Positions 7,117 to 14,815 of a DNA stretch of 40,388 nucleotides are shown here, in pieces (within the stretch, counting starts at the first letter, position 1; each line of letters opens with the position of its first letter). A program made the position numbers and the translations under genes. Source of the stretch: an uncultured Lachnospiraceae bacterium (GTDB taxonomy: Bacteria > Bacillota > Clostridia > Lachnospirales > Lachnospiraceae). The DNA is taken from the NCBI GenBank assembly GCA_910584585.1, contig CAJUBP010000048.1, forward strand, positions 1-40,388, given 5' to 3'. Below the pieces are notes generated by a model. It saw only the letters and a list, made by a program, of their open reading frames with translations. It was not told where the DNA came from and ran no database searches.

Positions 7117-8586
7117 TTATGTTTTATCTGATGACGTCTGATGTAACGAAATATATTGATTGAGGACTTCCGTCACTTTAACGGCCCCTGCGCCGTTCAG
7201 ATGGGAGGAATTGCGGAAATATTTATCTTCCAGTTCTAAATCTGTCAGAAGATTCACAAAGGTAAATCCATATTCCTCCTGCAGCTTTTTCAGAATCCCC
7301 ATAGTATCCTGATACATATCCCAGGACATATATTTCTGATACAGCTTCGTCATAGGCGGCATCACAAGAATTGCCTGTACCTGACGCTGTTTCAGATAAT
7401 CCAGATATTCTCTCATAATGCGGATATTAAATGCCTCTGTTTCGGGGTAATCCTTGTGATATTCCCGTTCAATGCTTTCCTTTTCCGCTTTGACGCCCGC
7501 TTCATCCAAACGGCCGCTGTCATAAACGGCGCTGCGCAGTTCTCTTTCATCATTCAGGAAAAACACTTCTTCCGTTGTGATGTAAAGTTCCTCAAAATCC
7601 TCTTTCATAATCTGATCCATCCGGTCTTTGTTATAATGATAAGCGCCTTTATAAAGCCATGATCCGGAAAAATGATTCATCCGCCGCAGAAAAGAATAAT
7701 AGCGCTCTGCTACTGCCGCATTATAGTCTGCAATCGACATATCATACTGAAAAATATAAGGCGACAACCCTATAACGGCATATTGAATGCGCTCAGGTTC
7801 CTTTGCATGTTCATAGGCATAACGGAACATCTGATAACTGTAAAAGAGATCCTGTCCGCCGATGGCGAAATTCAAAAAATGTCCTCGGATGGAACTTAAA
7901 TCAATTCCCTGGCGGATATAGGACAAACCTGTGACAATGCCGTCATAGGGTCCCCTGTCCCGGTAAAAATTCATCCGTTCATAAGCAATCTCATATCCTC
8001 CAGTCACAAAAGTTCCGATGTGGGAATGGAAATTTAATACTTTCTCATAAGGATATTGATCCGCTTCTTCCGGTTCTTCGGTGCAAAGCAGGTAATCATA
8101 TTCCAGATTCTGTACCTCATCCATATCAATCACAGGAATTCCCATATATTCTGTCAGTTCCGGCGCCTTATCCTTCACGGCAAAAGCCATGACAAATGTT
8201 TTCGTCAAATCCAGGCAGTACAGATAATCGGGCGTTTTCTGGCTGATGCCGTAAATGATGATAAAATATTTTTGCTCCATAGACAGGCAGCGCTGCAACA
8301 GCAGCAGTGTCTGCCCGAACTCGTAAAGCAGATCCTGAACCTCAGAAACCGATTTATGCTCTCTTACGCTGTCCGCCACTTTTTCAAATGTGTCCTGCCC
8401 CGATAAAAGATACTCTGTCAGCGTGGGCTGATTCCAGGAAAACAACACCTTACAAATCTGCACATACTTACTGTACACATCCTTAAGAAGCATCAGAAAG
8501 GCGCGGTCACTCTCTTTCCTTTTCAGCAGCAGGTTCACATCTTCAATCATAGACATTACTGCCTGTTCTATCTCTTCCCAGTCCAT
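7117..8586 (-). CDS. Three-part protein: helical N-terminus, Rossmann-like middle, SGNH/DltD-like C-terminus
   Basis: I do not recognise the full-length protein. Residues 1-105 are helical and charged. Residues 105-185 alternate strands and helices (YFIIIYGISQK, FVMAFAVKDK, YMGIPVIDMDE, YDYLLCTEE), as in small Rossmann domains that precede sugar acyltransferases. From residue 215 the pattern fits an SGNH/DltD/AlgX-type fold: GIVTGLSYIRQGID with candidate nucleophile Ser222, FLNFAIGGQDLFYS as block II, and NSSHLNGAGA near His462. The usual aspartate of the DxxH block is not present, so activity is uncertain. There is no signal peptide, so it probably acts in the cytoplasm. It lies 15 bp after maf and before the sugar genes; a role in O-acylating the flagellar glycan or its precursor is an inference. 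AAGGAG precedes the ATG. Confidence 0.65.
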   Translation of the reverse strand: MDWEEIEQAVMSMIEDVNLLLKRKESDRAFLMLLKDVYSKYVQICKVLFSWNQPTLTEYLLSGQDTFEKVADSVREHKSVSEVQDLLYEFGQTLLLLQRCLSMEQKYFIIIYGISQKTPDYLYCLDLTKTFVMAFAVKDKAPELTEYMGIPVIDMDEVQNLEYDYLLCTEEPEEADQYPYEKVLNFHSHIGTFVTGGYEIAYERMNFYRDRGPYDGIVTGLSYIRQGIDLSSIRGHFLNFAIGGQDLFYSYQMFRYAYEHAKEPERIQYAVIGLSPYIFQYDMSIADYNAAVAERYYSFLRRMNHFSGSWLYKGAYHYNKDRMDQIMKEDFEELYITTEEVFFLNDERELRSAVYDSGRLDEAGVKAEKESIEREYHKDYPETEAFNIRIMREYLDYLKQRQVQAILVMPPMTKLYQKYMSWDMYQDTMGILKKLQEEYGFTFVNLLTDLELEDKYFRNSSHLNGAGAVKVTEVLNQYISLHQTSSDKT

Positions 8587-8601
8587 TTTTTCTCCTTCCG
8601 C

Positions 8602-10524
8602 TTACTCTTGTTCGGCTTCCATGCAAACTTCTGTCTGCTGAAAAGCTTGTTCTTCTTCCCTTTGCCCTGGCTTCTGTTCGGTTTCTTCCCGAAGTTCTTC
8701 CAGCATTTCTTCCAGCATAGGGATCACATTCCGCAGGGAGATTTTAATACAGGTCATCATAACAATTCCCTGACGGGCGATCATAATGCCTTCATCATGA
8801 ATATCCTCTTCATAGTCGTACATTCCCTGAGAAATCGCCAGGCTGATGGACGTCATAGAACGCATCACCACTGTCATCACCGGATTCTGTTCGAAATAAT
8901 AAGTCAATCTTTCCAACTTCTTACTGAGTTTTTTCACTTTTTTCGCGTCCACCTGGTCTTTTTGAAACAGCCGCTCCAATTGCCTGTACAGCTTCATTCC
9001 CTGGTTTGCTTTCCTCAAACCTGCCTGCATCACATCCAGAGTGCCGAAAAGGTATTCCCGGTTTTTCCTGTTCATCTCTTCATCAAAAACATAGGGAAGA
9101 GCGTCTATAATAGCTTTGTAATCAACGGTATCCTCCGGACATTCCTCCCGGATTGCGTCTTTCAGCGTCATATTCACAGCGCCTTTTTTCTTTGCCCCGC
9201 CTTCTGTAGCGTCAATGACCTTAAGATCCGGCCTTTTTTTGAACCGCTCCTCAAACCATTTGAGAAACATCAGCATATTGGGCTGTGTAGGCACCATATT
9301 TCCATCCAAATCCTCCACCATAGCTGTGGCATTGACGCGTTTTTTCTGAATCTCTTCTTCAGAAAACGTGCCCTCCATATGAGAACGGTTTCCAGTATAC
9401 GCCAAATCCTGTCCCACCAGAATAATAGTTCGAAACCCAAGCATCTCCGCCAGGGAAAAGGCGGAATTGGAAACAGAGCCGCCGGAAGGAAGCCCGCTGC
9501 ATGGTATCCCATGGGCCAGATATAAGTTCTGAATAAATTCTTCTCCGTTATAATAAAATATCTTTTTCCCGGTGTGCCTTTGCACCATTTCACTGTTGAC
9601 ATCCGCGGAAAGCAAAACCGGAATCTTCCATATTTCCTCCTGGTCAAAAAGTTCCACCGGCTTATTGCCGTCTACCGTCACAAATATATCTGGGAAGATC
9701 CCAGCCCCAATCAGAGGTTTCAGCGCAGTGTCCACTGCAATCAGAAATGCCCGGCCTTTTGCATCCTTTAAGTCATGGATATTTTTCTTCAATGACGGCC
9801 CCGCCGCGATAATGACCGCAGGACGATCCTGCGGAATCGTTCCGGAAAGCTGGTTGATGGTATGGCTTTTTAAGATCTGCCTGGCATTGCCGATGACATT
9901 GCGGGCATAAAAATTTCCAAAAAAGGCAAGCGTATTCTGATCCACTTTCATCTTGACTAAAGTTCTTTTTACAATTCCAAGAAATTCTTTGATCTCTTCT
10001 AAAAAGAGCTTGTCATAACCGGGCAGTATTTTCGTTCGGAAATAGGGCAGCGTCTCATTGGTCAGCCACTTGCACATAACGGGAATCAATTCTTCTTCAT
10101 TGACGCTTTTTACCAGCAGCGCCACTGGCCGGTTTTCAAATACTTCTGTAATGTCAATTTCCTCTAAAACTTTCAGCAGCACCTCCACACAAGGCTCATA
10201 AATCAGAATATTTAAGTTCTTTGATGTGGCGCGCAGCAGTTCCTGCAGATAAAAGGCATTCCCCAGTCCCACAATCAGCACGGCAGAATATTCCGGCAGG
10301 GATTTGAGGTCCTTGATCCACTCTTTTGCCCGCTCTGTTTCGCTGTAATGTGCGCCCAGAAAGGCGCCCTGCCCGTCTTTTTCCGCTTTGATCAGATCTC
10401 TTTCTTCCAGCGACACAGTCAGTTCTTTGGTCAATTCGTAATCTTTTTCCTCTATCTGCCTTGCCACATAATCATACCTTGCATGGAATGCTTCCATGTT
10501 CTTTTCGTAGATCGCTCTGTCCAT
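8602..10524 (-). CDS. maf: Maf-type flagellin glycosyltransferase (DUF115/MptE-like)
   Basis: Maf (motility associated factor) proteins transfer CMP-activated nonulosonic acids to serine or threonine of flagellin in the cytoplasm. The core is clear: RPAVIIAAGPSLKKNI at about 234-249, AVDTALKPLIGAGIFPDIFVTVDGN at about 263-287, PSGGSVSNSAFSLAEMLGF, and ILVGQDLAYTGNRSHMEG with the conserved GQDLA. An N-terminal Rossmann-like segment (AVLIVGLGNAFYLQELL) precedes it. The start at 10522-10524 is preferred to a longer frame because AAGGAAG lies upstream. Position directly after flagellin and before the NeuC/NeuA-type genes agrees with the role. The C-terminal 40 residues are rich in glutamate and glutamine. 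Confidence 0.9.
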   Translation of the reverse strand: MDRAIYEKNMEAFHARYDYVARQIEEKDYELTKELTVSLEERDLIKAEKDGQGAFLGAHYSETERAKEWIKDLKSLPEYSAVLIVGLGNAFYLQELLRATSKNLNILIYEPCVEVLLKVLEEIDITEVFENRPVALLVKSVNEEELIPVMCKWLTNETLPYFRTKILPGYDKLFLEEIKEFLGIVKRTLVKMKVDQNTLAFFGNFYARNVIGNARQILKSHTINQLSGTIPQDRPAVIIAAGPSLKKNIHDLKDAKGRAFLIAVDTALKPLIGAGIFPDIFVTVDGNKPVELFDQEEIWKIPVLLSADVNSEMVQRHTGKKIFYYNGEEFIQNLYLAHGIPCSGLPSGGSVSNSAFSLAEMLGFRTIILVGQDLAYTGNRSHMEGTFSEEEIQKKRVNATAMVEDLDGNMVPTQPNMLMFLKWFEERFKKRPDLKVIDATEGGAKKKGAVNMTLKDAIREECPEDTVDYKAIIDALPYVFDEEMNRKNREYLFGTLDVMQAGLRKANQGMKLYRQLERLFQKDQVDAKKVKKLSKKLERLTYYFEQNPVMTVVMRSMTSISLAISQGMYDYEEDIHDEGIMIARQGIVMMTCIKISLRNVIPMLEEMLEELREETEQKPGQREEEQAFQQTEVCMEAEQE

Positions 10525-10562
10525 GTTTTTTATAATCTTCCTTTTCCATATGAATTGAGAAA

Positions 10563-10587
10563 GGGCAGATGATTCTCTCACCTGCCC
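10563..10587 (-). terminator. Hairpin between flagellin and maf (attenuator or weak terminator)
   Basis: A 10-bp stem (10563-10572 with 10578-10587, one G-U pair) closes a 5-nt loop and is followed on the minus strand by TTTCTC. It may lower read-through from the highly expressed flagellin gene into maf and the sugar genes, or protect the flagellin mRNA 3' end. The T-tract is poor, so full termination is doubtful. Confidence 0.55.
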
Positions 10588-10703
10588 CCTCCCGGACCGG
10601 GTTTCACCCAAAATGTTTCTCATACATCCGCAATTTCATAAACAAAAGCTTTCATGGCATACAGCCACGCTGCCTGCCAGGCAACGGCTAAGCAAAATGA
10701 AAA

Positions 10704-11783
10704 TTACTGTAAGAGAGACAATACGCCCTGTGTTGACTGATTTGCCTGAGCAAGCATAGACTGACCTGCCTGAGCAAGAATGTTATTCTTGCTGTACTCA
10801 ACCATTTCAGAAGCCATATCTGTATCACGGATACGGGATTCTGCAGCCTGTGTATTTTCCTGTACGTTATCAAGGTTTGCAATGGTATGCTCTAATCTGT
10901 TCTGGATTGCGCCAAGCGCGGAACGCTGTTTGGAAACTTCGTTAATTGCGTTCTGAATTCTGCTGAGTGACGCGTTTGCAATGTCATAGCTGTCTACTTT
11001 CAGCGCGCCGCCAGTGGTAGATGTCTGACCACTTGCAATACTCTTCACTTCACCCACACCACTTAATGTGGTCAAAGATACTCTCGACACACCGTTTGCC
11101 ATATCAGTAGCCGTAATCGTTCCAGCTGTACCTGCACCTTGGAATATTGATGCTGCAGTGTTGCCTATATCACCAGCGCTTACTGTAATATGCGCAGAAA
11201 CTACACTATTATGTCCAGGAGTAATTATTGCTGATTTTTTTATGCCACTAAATGTAACAGCAGAATCCTTCACTCCAATTGCCTGCGCATTCATAGCTTT
11301 AATGGAAATAGCAATATACTGATTGGTATTTGCTCCAACATGCAGCTTCTTGCCCTGGAATGTTCCATCCAACAATTCCTGCTTATTGAACTGAGTCGTC
11401 TCAGAAATTCTGTCTAACTCTTCAGTCAAAGCGGCAAGCTCCTGATTGATTGCGTCACGGTCGATTGCCTGATTGGTGTCATTTGCGCCCTGCACTGCCA
11501 GTTCATTCATTCTCTGTAAGATGGAATGAGCTTCATTCAACGCACCCTCAGCCGTCTGGATTAAGGAAACGCCGTCCTGCGCGTTTGTGGAAGCGCGTTT
11601 CAGGCCGCGAACCTGGCTTCTCATTTTCTCTGAAATGGTAAGTCCTGCTGCGTCGTCTGCCGCCCGGTTGATTCTGTAACCAGAAGAAAGTTTCTCTGTA
11701 GATTTGGACTGAGAACTTGTGGTAACTCCCAGCATTCTGTTCGAGTTCATTGCCTGTAAATTGTGTTGTACTACCATTGCCAT
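10704..11783 (-). CDS. hag: Flagellin
   Basis: This is the filament subunit. The conserved N-terminal D0/D1 region (VVQHNLQAMNSNRML, STEKLSSGYRINRAADDAAG, then SEKMRSQVRGL) and the C-terminal D1/D0 region (RSALGAIQNRLEHTIANLDN, AESRIRDTDMASEM, then ILAQAGQSMLAQANQ and GVLSLLQ) are intact. The central part, roughly residues 165-270, is variable and rich in Ser, Thr, Gly and Ala, offering O-glycosylation sites for the Maf protein. GGAGGT precedes the ATG and lies inside a CsrA consensus site. At 359 residues it is medium-sized. The C-terminal hydrophobic tail needed for export and assembly is present. Confidence 0.97.
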   Translation of the reverse strand: MAMVVQHNLQAMNSNRMLGVTTSSQSKSTEKLSSGYRINRAADDAAGLTISEKMRSQVRGLKRASTNAQDGVSLIQTAEGALNEAHSILQRMNELAVQGANDTNQAIDRDAINQELAALTEELDRISETTQFNKQELLDGTFQGKKLHVGANTNQYIAISIKAMNAQAIGVKDSAVTFSGIKKSAIITPGHNSVVSAHITVSAGDIGNTAASIFQGAGTAGTITATDMANGVSRVSLTTLSGVGEVKSIASGQTSTTGGALKVDSYDIANASLSRIQNAINEVSKQRSALGAIQNRLEHTIANLDNVQENTQAAESRIRDTDMASEMVEYSKNNILAQAGQSMLAQANQSTQGVLSLLQ

Positions 11784-11790
11784 AATATTT

Positions 11791-11830
11791 ACCTCCGTGT
11801 GTTTGATTTTGGCAGGAATCCATTCCCGCC
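11791..11830 (-). promoter_or_regulatory. Two CsrA-type binding sites in the flagellin leader
   Basis: The ribosome binding site lies in ACACGGAGGT (11791-11800), which fits the CsrA consensus ACANGGANGT at every fixed position. Just upstream, 11811-11830 folds into a hairpin (stem GGCGGGA with TCCTGCC, one G-U pair) whose 6-nt loop ATGGAT shows GGA, the preferred CsrA target. A loop site plus a Shine-Dalgarno site is the layout known from Bacillus subtilis hag. Repression of flagellin translation by the CsrA-like protein encoded next door is inferred. Confidence 0.7.
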
Positions 11831-11886
11831 TGTTTGTTTTACTTTTTTATAATAAGCCCGCCCCCTAGGTTAGACAGGCAAATTAC

Positions 11887-12171
11887 CTATTTCGCTTGCT
11901 GCTTTCTGGCATTTCTGCGCTCTTCCATAAGAATCGCCTTGATTTTTTCTTTGGCTGCAGGCGACAGTTCTCTGTCACGGTAATGCTTTACCTCATTGCC
12001 CGGGTCAGCGGCCCTGCCGTACTTCTCCAACGCACTGCTTCTTGCGATATTCATGGAACGGGGCGCATCCACCAGAATGTGGGCGTTTTCGCCGCTTCCT
12101 CCTGTGTAGACTACCTTAACCTCATCTCCGATCAGCAGGTATTCCCCTGCCTTAATTGTCAGTTTCAGCAT
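11887..12171 (-). CDS. csrA: CsrA-like translational regulator with a C-terminal extension
   Basis: The first 50 residues follow the CsrA fold: MLKLTIKAGEYLLIGDEVKV, then HILVDAPRSMNIARSS. Leu4 and Arg44, the two residues important for RNA binding in E. coli CsrA, are both in place. Position 6, usually Arg, is Ile, and the strand after GGSG is divergent. At 94 residues it exceeds the usual 60-75; the added tail (YGRAADPGNEVKHYRDREL onward) is charged and ends KQQAK. The ATG at 12169-12171 has GGAGGTT upstream; a longer frame starting at 12330 is not supported. It lies directly upstream of flagellin. In Bacillus, CsrA and FliW form a checkpoint on flagellin synthesis; fliW is not in this window. 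Confidence 0.83.
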   Translation of the reverse strand: MLKLTIKAGEYLLIGDEVKVVYTGGSGENAHILVDAPRSMNIARSSALEKYGRAADPGNEVKHYRDRELSPAAKEKIKAILMEERRNARKQQAK

Positions 12172-12176
12172 TTTTA

Positions 12177-12186
12177 ACCTCCATGT
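12177..12186 (-). promoter_or_regulatory. CsrA-type site over the csrA ribosome binding site
   Basis: The minus-strand sequence ACATGGAGGT contains the Shine-Dalgarno sequence of the csrA-like gene and fits ACANGGANGT exactly. This suggests autorepression. Because GGAGGT is also a normal ribosome binding site, only the ACAT part adds information. Confidence 0.55.
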
Positions 12187-12241
12187 TTCTCTGTAATTCC
12201 TGTGACGCCTGTGCAGCGGATGGTTCTTGATGTAACTGGAA

Positions 12242-12272
12242 AATGCAACAGTCTGAAATGAAGTGTTGCATT
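12242..12272. repeat. 31-bp hairpin element, copy A (csrA leader)
   Basis: A 9-bp perfect stem (AATGCAACA with TGTTGCATT) surrounds a 13-nt centre. Read on the minus strand it matches the element at 12638-12668 at 29 of 31 positions. It lies about 70 bp upstream of the csrA-like start codon. Confidence 0.85.
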
Positions 12273-12450
12273 CTTTATCCTCTTTATATTTGAAAAACGG
12301 ACGGAAATGCAGGATTGCCCTTTCGCACACAAACTGGGCAACGTTCCGGTGAACTAACTGCTAACTCCGACTAAGGAAGTCTATCTGCTTTAAAGCTGTC
12401 GAATATTGAAGTATGGATTTTCTTCCGCAACACGGAAATTGAAATACAAT

Positions 12451-12487
12451 AAGCCCCGAAGGTTGGTAAAATCAATCTTCGGGGCTT
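12451..12487 (-). terminator. Hairpin downstream of the AAA-ATPase-like gene
   Basis: A perfect 11-bp GC-rich stem (AAGCCCCGAAG with CTTCGGGGCTT) closes a 15-nt loop and is followed on the minus strand by TATTGTATTTC. It would insulate the csrA-flagellin unit from transcription coming from 12681-14300. The stretch 12273-12450 otherwise holds no gene I can support. Confidence 0.6.
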
Positions 12488-12624
12488 CTATCCTGCCGTA
12501 TATTTACTTTATGATTCTTTTTGTATTTCAAATAAGAAATCTTCTATGTCTGCCACTCTTGCAAACAAAATTTATAAATTTTTTTATTTTCCCTATAAAG
12601 TAATTCCTGTTTGGTTCGATATAT

Positions 12625-12681
12625 AAAATGACAAGAAAATGCAACACTTCATTTCAAAGTGTTGCATTTTCTTGTCATTTT
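12625..12681. terminator. 25-bp perfect inverted repeat containing hairpin element copy B
   Basis: Arms 12625-12649 and 12657-12681 are perfect reverse complements with a 7-nt loop. The structure begins at the stop codon of the AAA-ATPase-like gene and ends in runs of T on both strands, so it can act as a two-way terminator. Its inner 31 bp (12638-12668) are the second copy of the element at 12242-12272, in opposite orientation. Arms this long are more than a simple terminator needs. Confidence 0.85.
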
Positions 12682-14300
12682 TAAATAAATTTTTTCAATT
12701 CTTCAACTTTACAGGAATGCTCCTTCGTCTTTCTGTCATAACTAATCCCTACCGCCAAAATCCTTCCTGTATATTTCGGGGGTTCTCCCATTTTTCCTGC
12801 AAAACGCAGTGCGTAGTTCTTATTCTTAATCTGAGAAATCGCCTCTTTTGGTGTGCTGTCTATCTTAAGTTCCAGAATCAGGGCGTCCATTCCCTTCCGT
12901 TCCGGATAAAAAATAAAATCCACATATCCTTCCCCCGCTTTGTCCTCACGTTCCACACGGTATTTGTCCCGTGCGGCAAGGTAAACCAGATTAACCACGG
13001 CAGACAGTTCAATCTCACTGTTATAAGAAAAAATAGGAGATTCCGTATCATGGGCAAATTTCAATATTCCGCACATTGTTTTGGTATCTCCGGCCAAAGT
13101 GGCTTTCAGCATCTTCTCGGACTCTTTTGTAAGGCTGTAGATATACCCAAGGTTATGGTTGGTAAGCAGCAATTCATCAAATTTATCCATCAATTCCCTG
13201 TTGGGAACAGATACCGCCCCATCCTCATAAGTCAGCAATCCATACACTACCATAGCAGAATAAATCTGATCTTTTGTGTACAGCTCCATCCCCGTTGCCG
13301 CATACCCCTGAAACTTGATATCAATACACTCTCCGGAAACCATCAGAGCCAGGTCGTCTTGGACATCCTCTATATTATTGCGGATATAATAGAAAATCTC
13401 GTCATAAGGCCCCGAACCTGTCCAGTAATTACTGATCTGGTTATCCGTCAAGGCGCACACTACGGATCTTGGATTGTACATCCTGTCTCCGGCCGCTGTA
13501 TGGTAACCGTCATACCATACAGCCAGGTCGTCCCGCGTAATCCTCGGATTTATTGTATTGCTGGCATAGATCTCGTAAAGCCGGTCAACCTCCCTGTCTA
13601 AAAAGCCAAAGTACTCACTGAACTTTACCCTGGTTGCCATATCATATTCCGCAAACATATTCAGTTCAGATCCCCCTGAATATTTTGCAATAGGAAGAAT
13701 CCCCGTCATATAGGCAAGTTCCACATACGCCTGCCCTTTCAGCAGATTGCGGAGAAATTCAAGATAGTTCCTCCTGTCTTTCTCGGAAATAAAATCTTTA
13801 TGAAAGATTGCGTCCCATTCGTCCATCACAAAGATAAAATTCTGCCCCGTCTTATCAAAAACAGTCTGAAACATGTCCCAGAGATCCCTGCCGAAGCCAA
13901 AATCGATATCCGGGTATTCTTCTTCCAAATCCCTTTTGAGCCCATCAGAAATACGTCCGATATACGCGGCATAGCTGCCGCAGTCCTGGGGCATGCGGCT
14001 GAAATCCACAGACACCACGCAGTGTTGATTCAAATGATTCTTGTAATCTTTCGATGAAGCAATCTTCAGCGAGCCAAACAATGCTCCCGAGTCTGCCGCT
14101 TTTCCAAAAAAAGCGCCGATCATATTTGCCATAACGCTTTTGCCGAACCGCCGGGGCCTGGTAATGCAAATGAACCTCTTTTCCACTTCCAGGAACGGGA
14201 AAAGCTCTTCAATCAGAGACGTTTTGTCAACAAAATAAGTATCCCTCTTAACTAACCGGTATGATTCAAAGGGAATCCTGCTATTTAAAAACATGCCCAT
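12681..14300 (-). CDS. AAA-ATPase-like protein with C-terminal PD-(D/E)XK-type domain
   Basis: This belongs to the family that joins an AAA-ATPase_like domain to a C-terminal DUF1703/PD-(D/E)XK nuclease-type domain; it is expanded in gut Firmicutes and Bacteroidetes and has no established function. The opening FLNSRIPFESYRLVKRDTYF leads to the Walker A-like ITRPRRFGKSVMANM (about 46-60). A Walker B-like FIFVMDEWDAIF is near residue 150. The end has GEGYVDFIFYP and MDALILELKID near residues 465-495, with the acidic and lysine residues of the nuclease motif. Length 539 is typical. AAGGAAG precedes the start. It follows the marR gene by 29 bp but is probably an independent accessory gene. Confidence 0.85.
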   Translation of the reverse strand: MGMFLNSRIPFESYRLVKRDTYFVDKTSLIEELFPFLEVEKRFICITRPRRFGKSVMANMIGAFFGKAADSGALFGSLKIASSKDYKNHLNQHCVVSVDFSRMPQDCGSYAAYIGRISDGLKRDLEEEYPDIDFGFGRDLWDMFQTVFDKTGQNFIFVMDEWDAIFHKDFISEKDRRNYLEFLRNLLKGQAYVELAYMTGILPIAKYSGGSELNMFAEYDMATRVKFSEYFGFLDREVDRLYEIYASNTINPRITRDDLAVWYDGYHTAAGDRMYNPRSVVCALTDNQISNYWTGSGPYDEIFYYIRNNIEDVQDDLALMVSGECIDIKFQGYAATGMELYTKDQIYSAMVVYGLLTYEDGAVSVPNRELMDKFDELLLTNHNLGYIYSLTKESEKMLKATLAGDTKTMCGILKFAHDTESPIFSYNSEIELSAVVNLVYLAARDKYRVEREDKAGEGYVDFIFYPERKGMDALILELKIDSTPKEAISQIKNKNYALRFAGKMGEPPKYTGRILAVGISYDRKTKEHSCKVEELKKFI

Positions 14301-14329
14301 ATTCCCGTTCTTCCTTTCTTTTCACAATA

Positions 14330-14815
14330 TTAAGGATTTCCATCCCCCAAAGCCTGCTTTTTCCCCATCCATTCTTCTACGTAACGGATATATTTCTCCA
14401 GAACATGGTTGGTTCCGGCAATCTCTTCCTGAGAAAAATCCAGTTCTTCCATCCACTGACCGATTACCTTTTCGTCATATTCCAAATGGAATTGATGCAC
14501 CCGTTTTCCTTTTTCCGTCAGATACAAGCGAAACACTCTGGCGTCTTTTTCATCTTCTCCCCGGACAATCAAACCCTTTTTTTCCAGTTTTTTGATCATG
14601 ACAGAGGTTGCGCCCTTTGTGCGGAACATTTTATCTGTCAGTTCTTTCTGAGTGATTCCCTCCTGCTGGGCAACCATCTTCAATGTATGTACCTCGTTGG
14701 CGTAAAGCAGTTCTTCTGTCCCGTAATGCTTGGGTTCCTTTTCCATTGCCGCAACCAGCCGTTCCACGGCGTAAAGATTTTCCATCAATCGCAGCGCTTC
14801 TTTCATATGATTCAT
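14330..14815 (-). CDS. MarR-family transcriptional regulator
   Basis: The 161-residue protein has the winged-helix arrangement of MarR: EVHTLKMVAQQEGITQKEL, the recognition helix TKGATSVMIKKLEKKGLI, and the wing RGEDEKDARVFRLYLTEKGKR. It starts inside the end of the amidohydrolase gene (4-bp ATGA overlap), so the two are co-transcribed. It may respond to a substrate or product of the amidohydrolase and control the shared promoter region upstream of 16437; that is inference. Confidence 0.9.
   Translation of the reverse strand: MNHMKEALRLMENLYAVERLVAAMEKEPKHYGTEELLYANEVHTLKMVAQQEGITQKELTDKMFRTKGATSVMIKKLEKKGLIVRGEDEKDARVFRLYLTEKGKRVHQFHLEYDEKVIGQWMEELDFSQEEIAGTNHVLEKYIRYVEEWMGKKQALGDGNP

Noticed and set aside
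11831..11886. Sigma-D (sigma-28) promoter directly before flagellin
   Set aside because: No convincing TAAA-N15-GCCGATAT-type match was found in this gap or in the csrA leader, so none is annotated.
11887..12330. Longer N-terminus for the CsrA-like gene
   Set aside because: The extra 53 codons lack a ribosome binding site at their start, run through the hairpin at 12242-12272 and show no domain; GGAGGTT at the internal ATG fits the family start.
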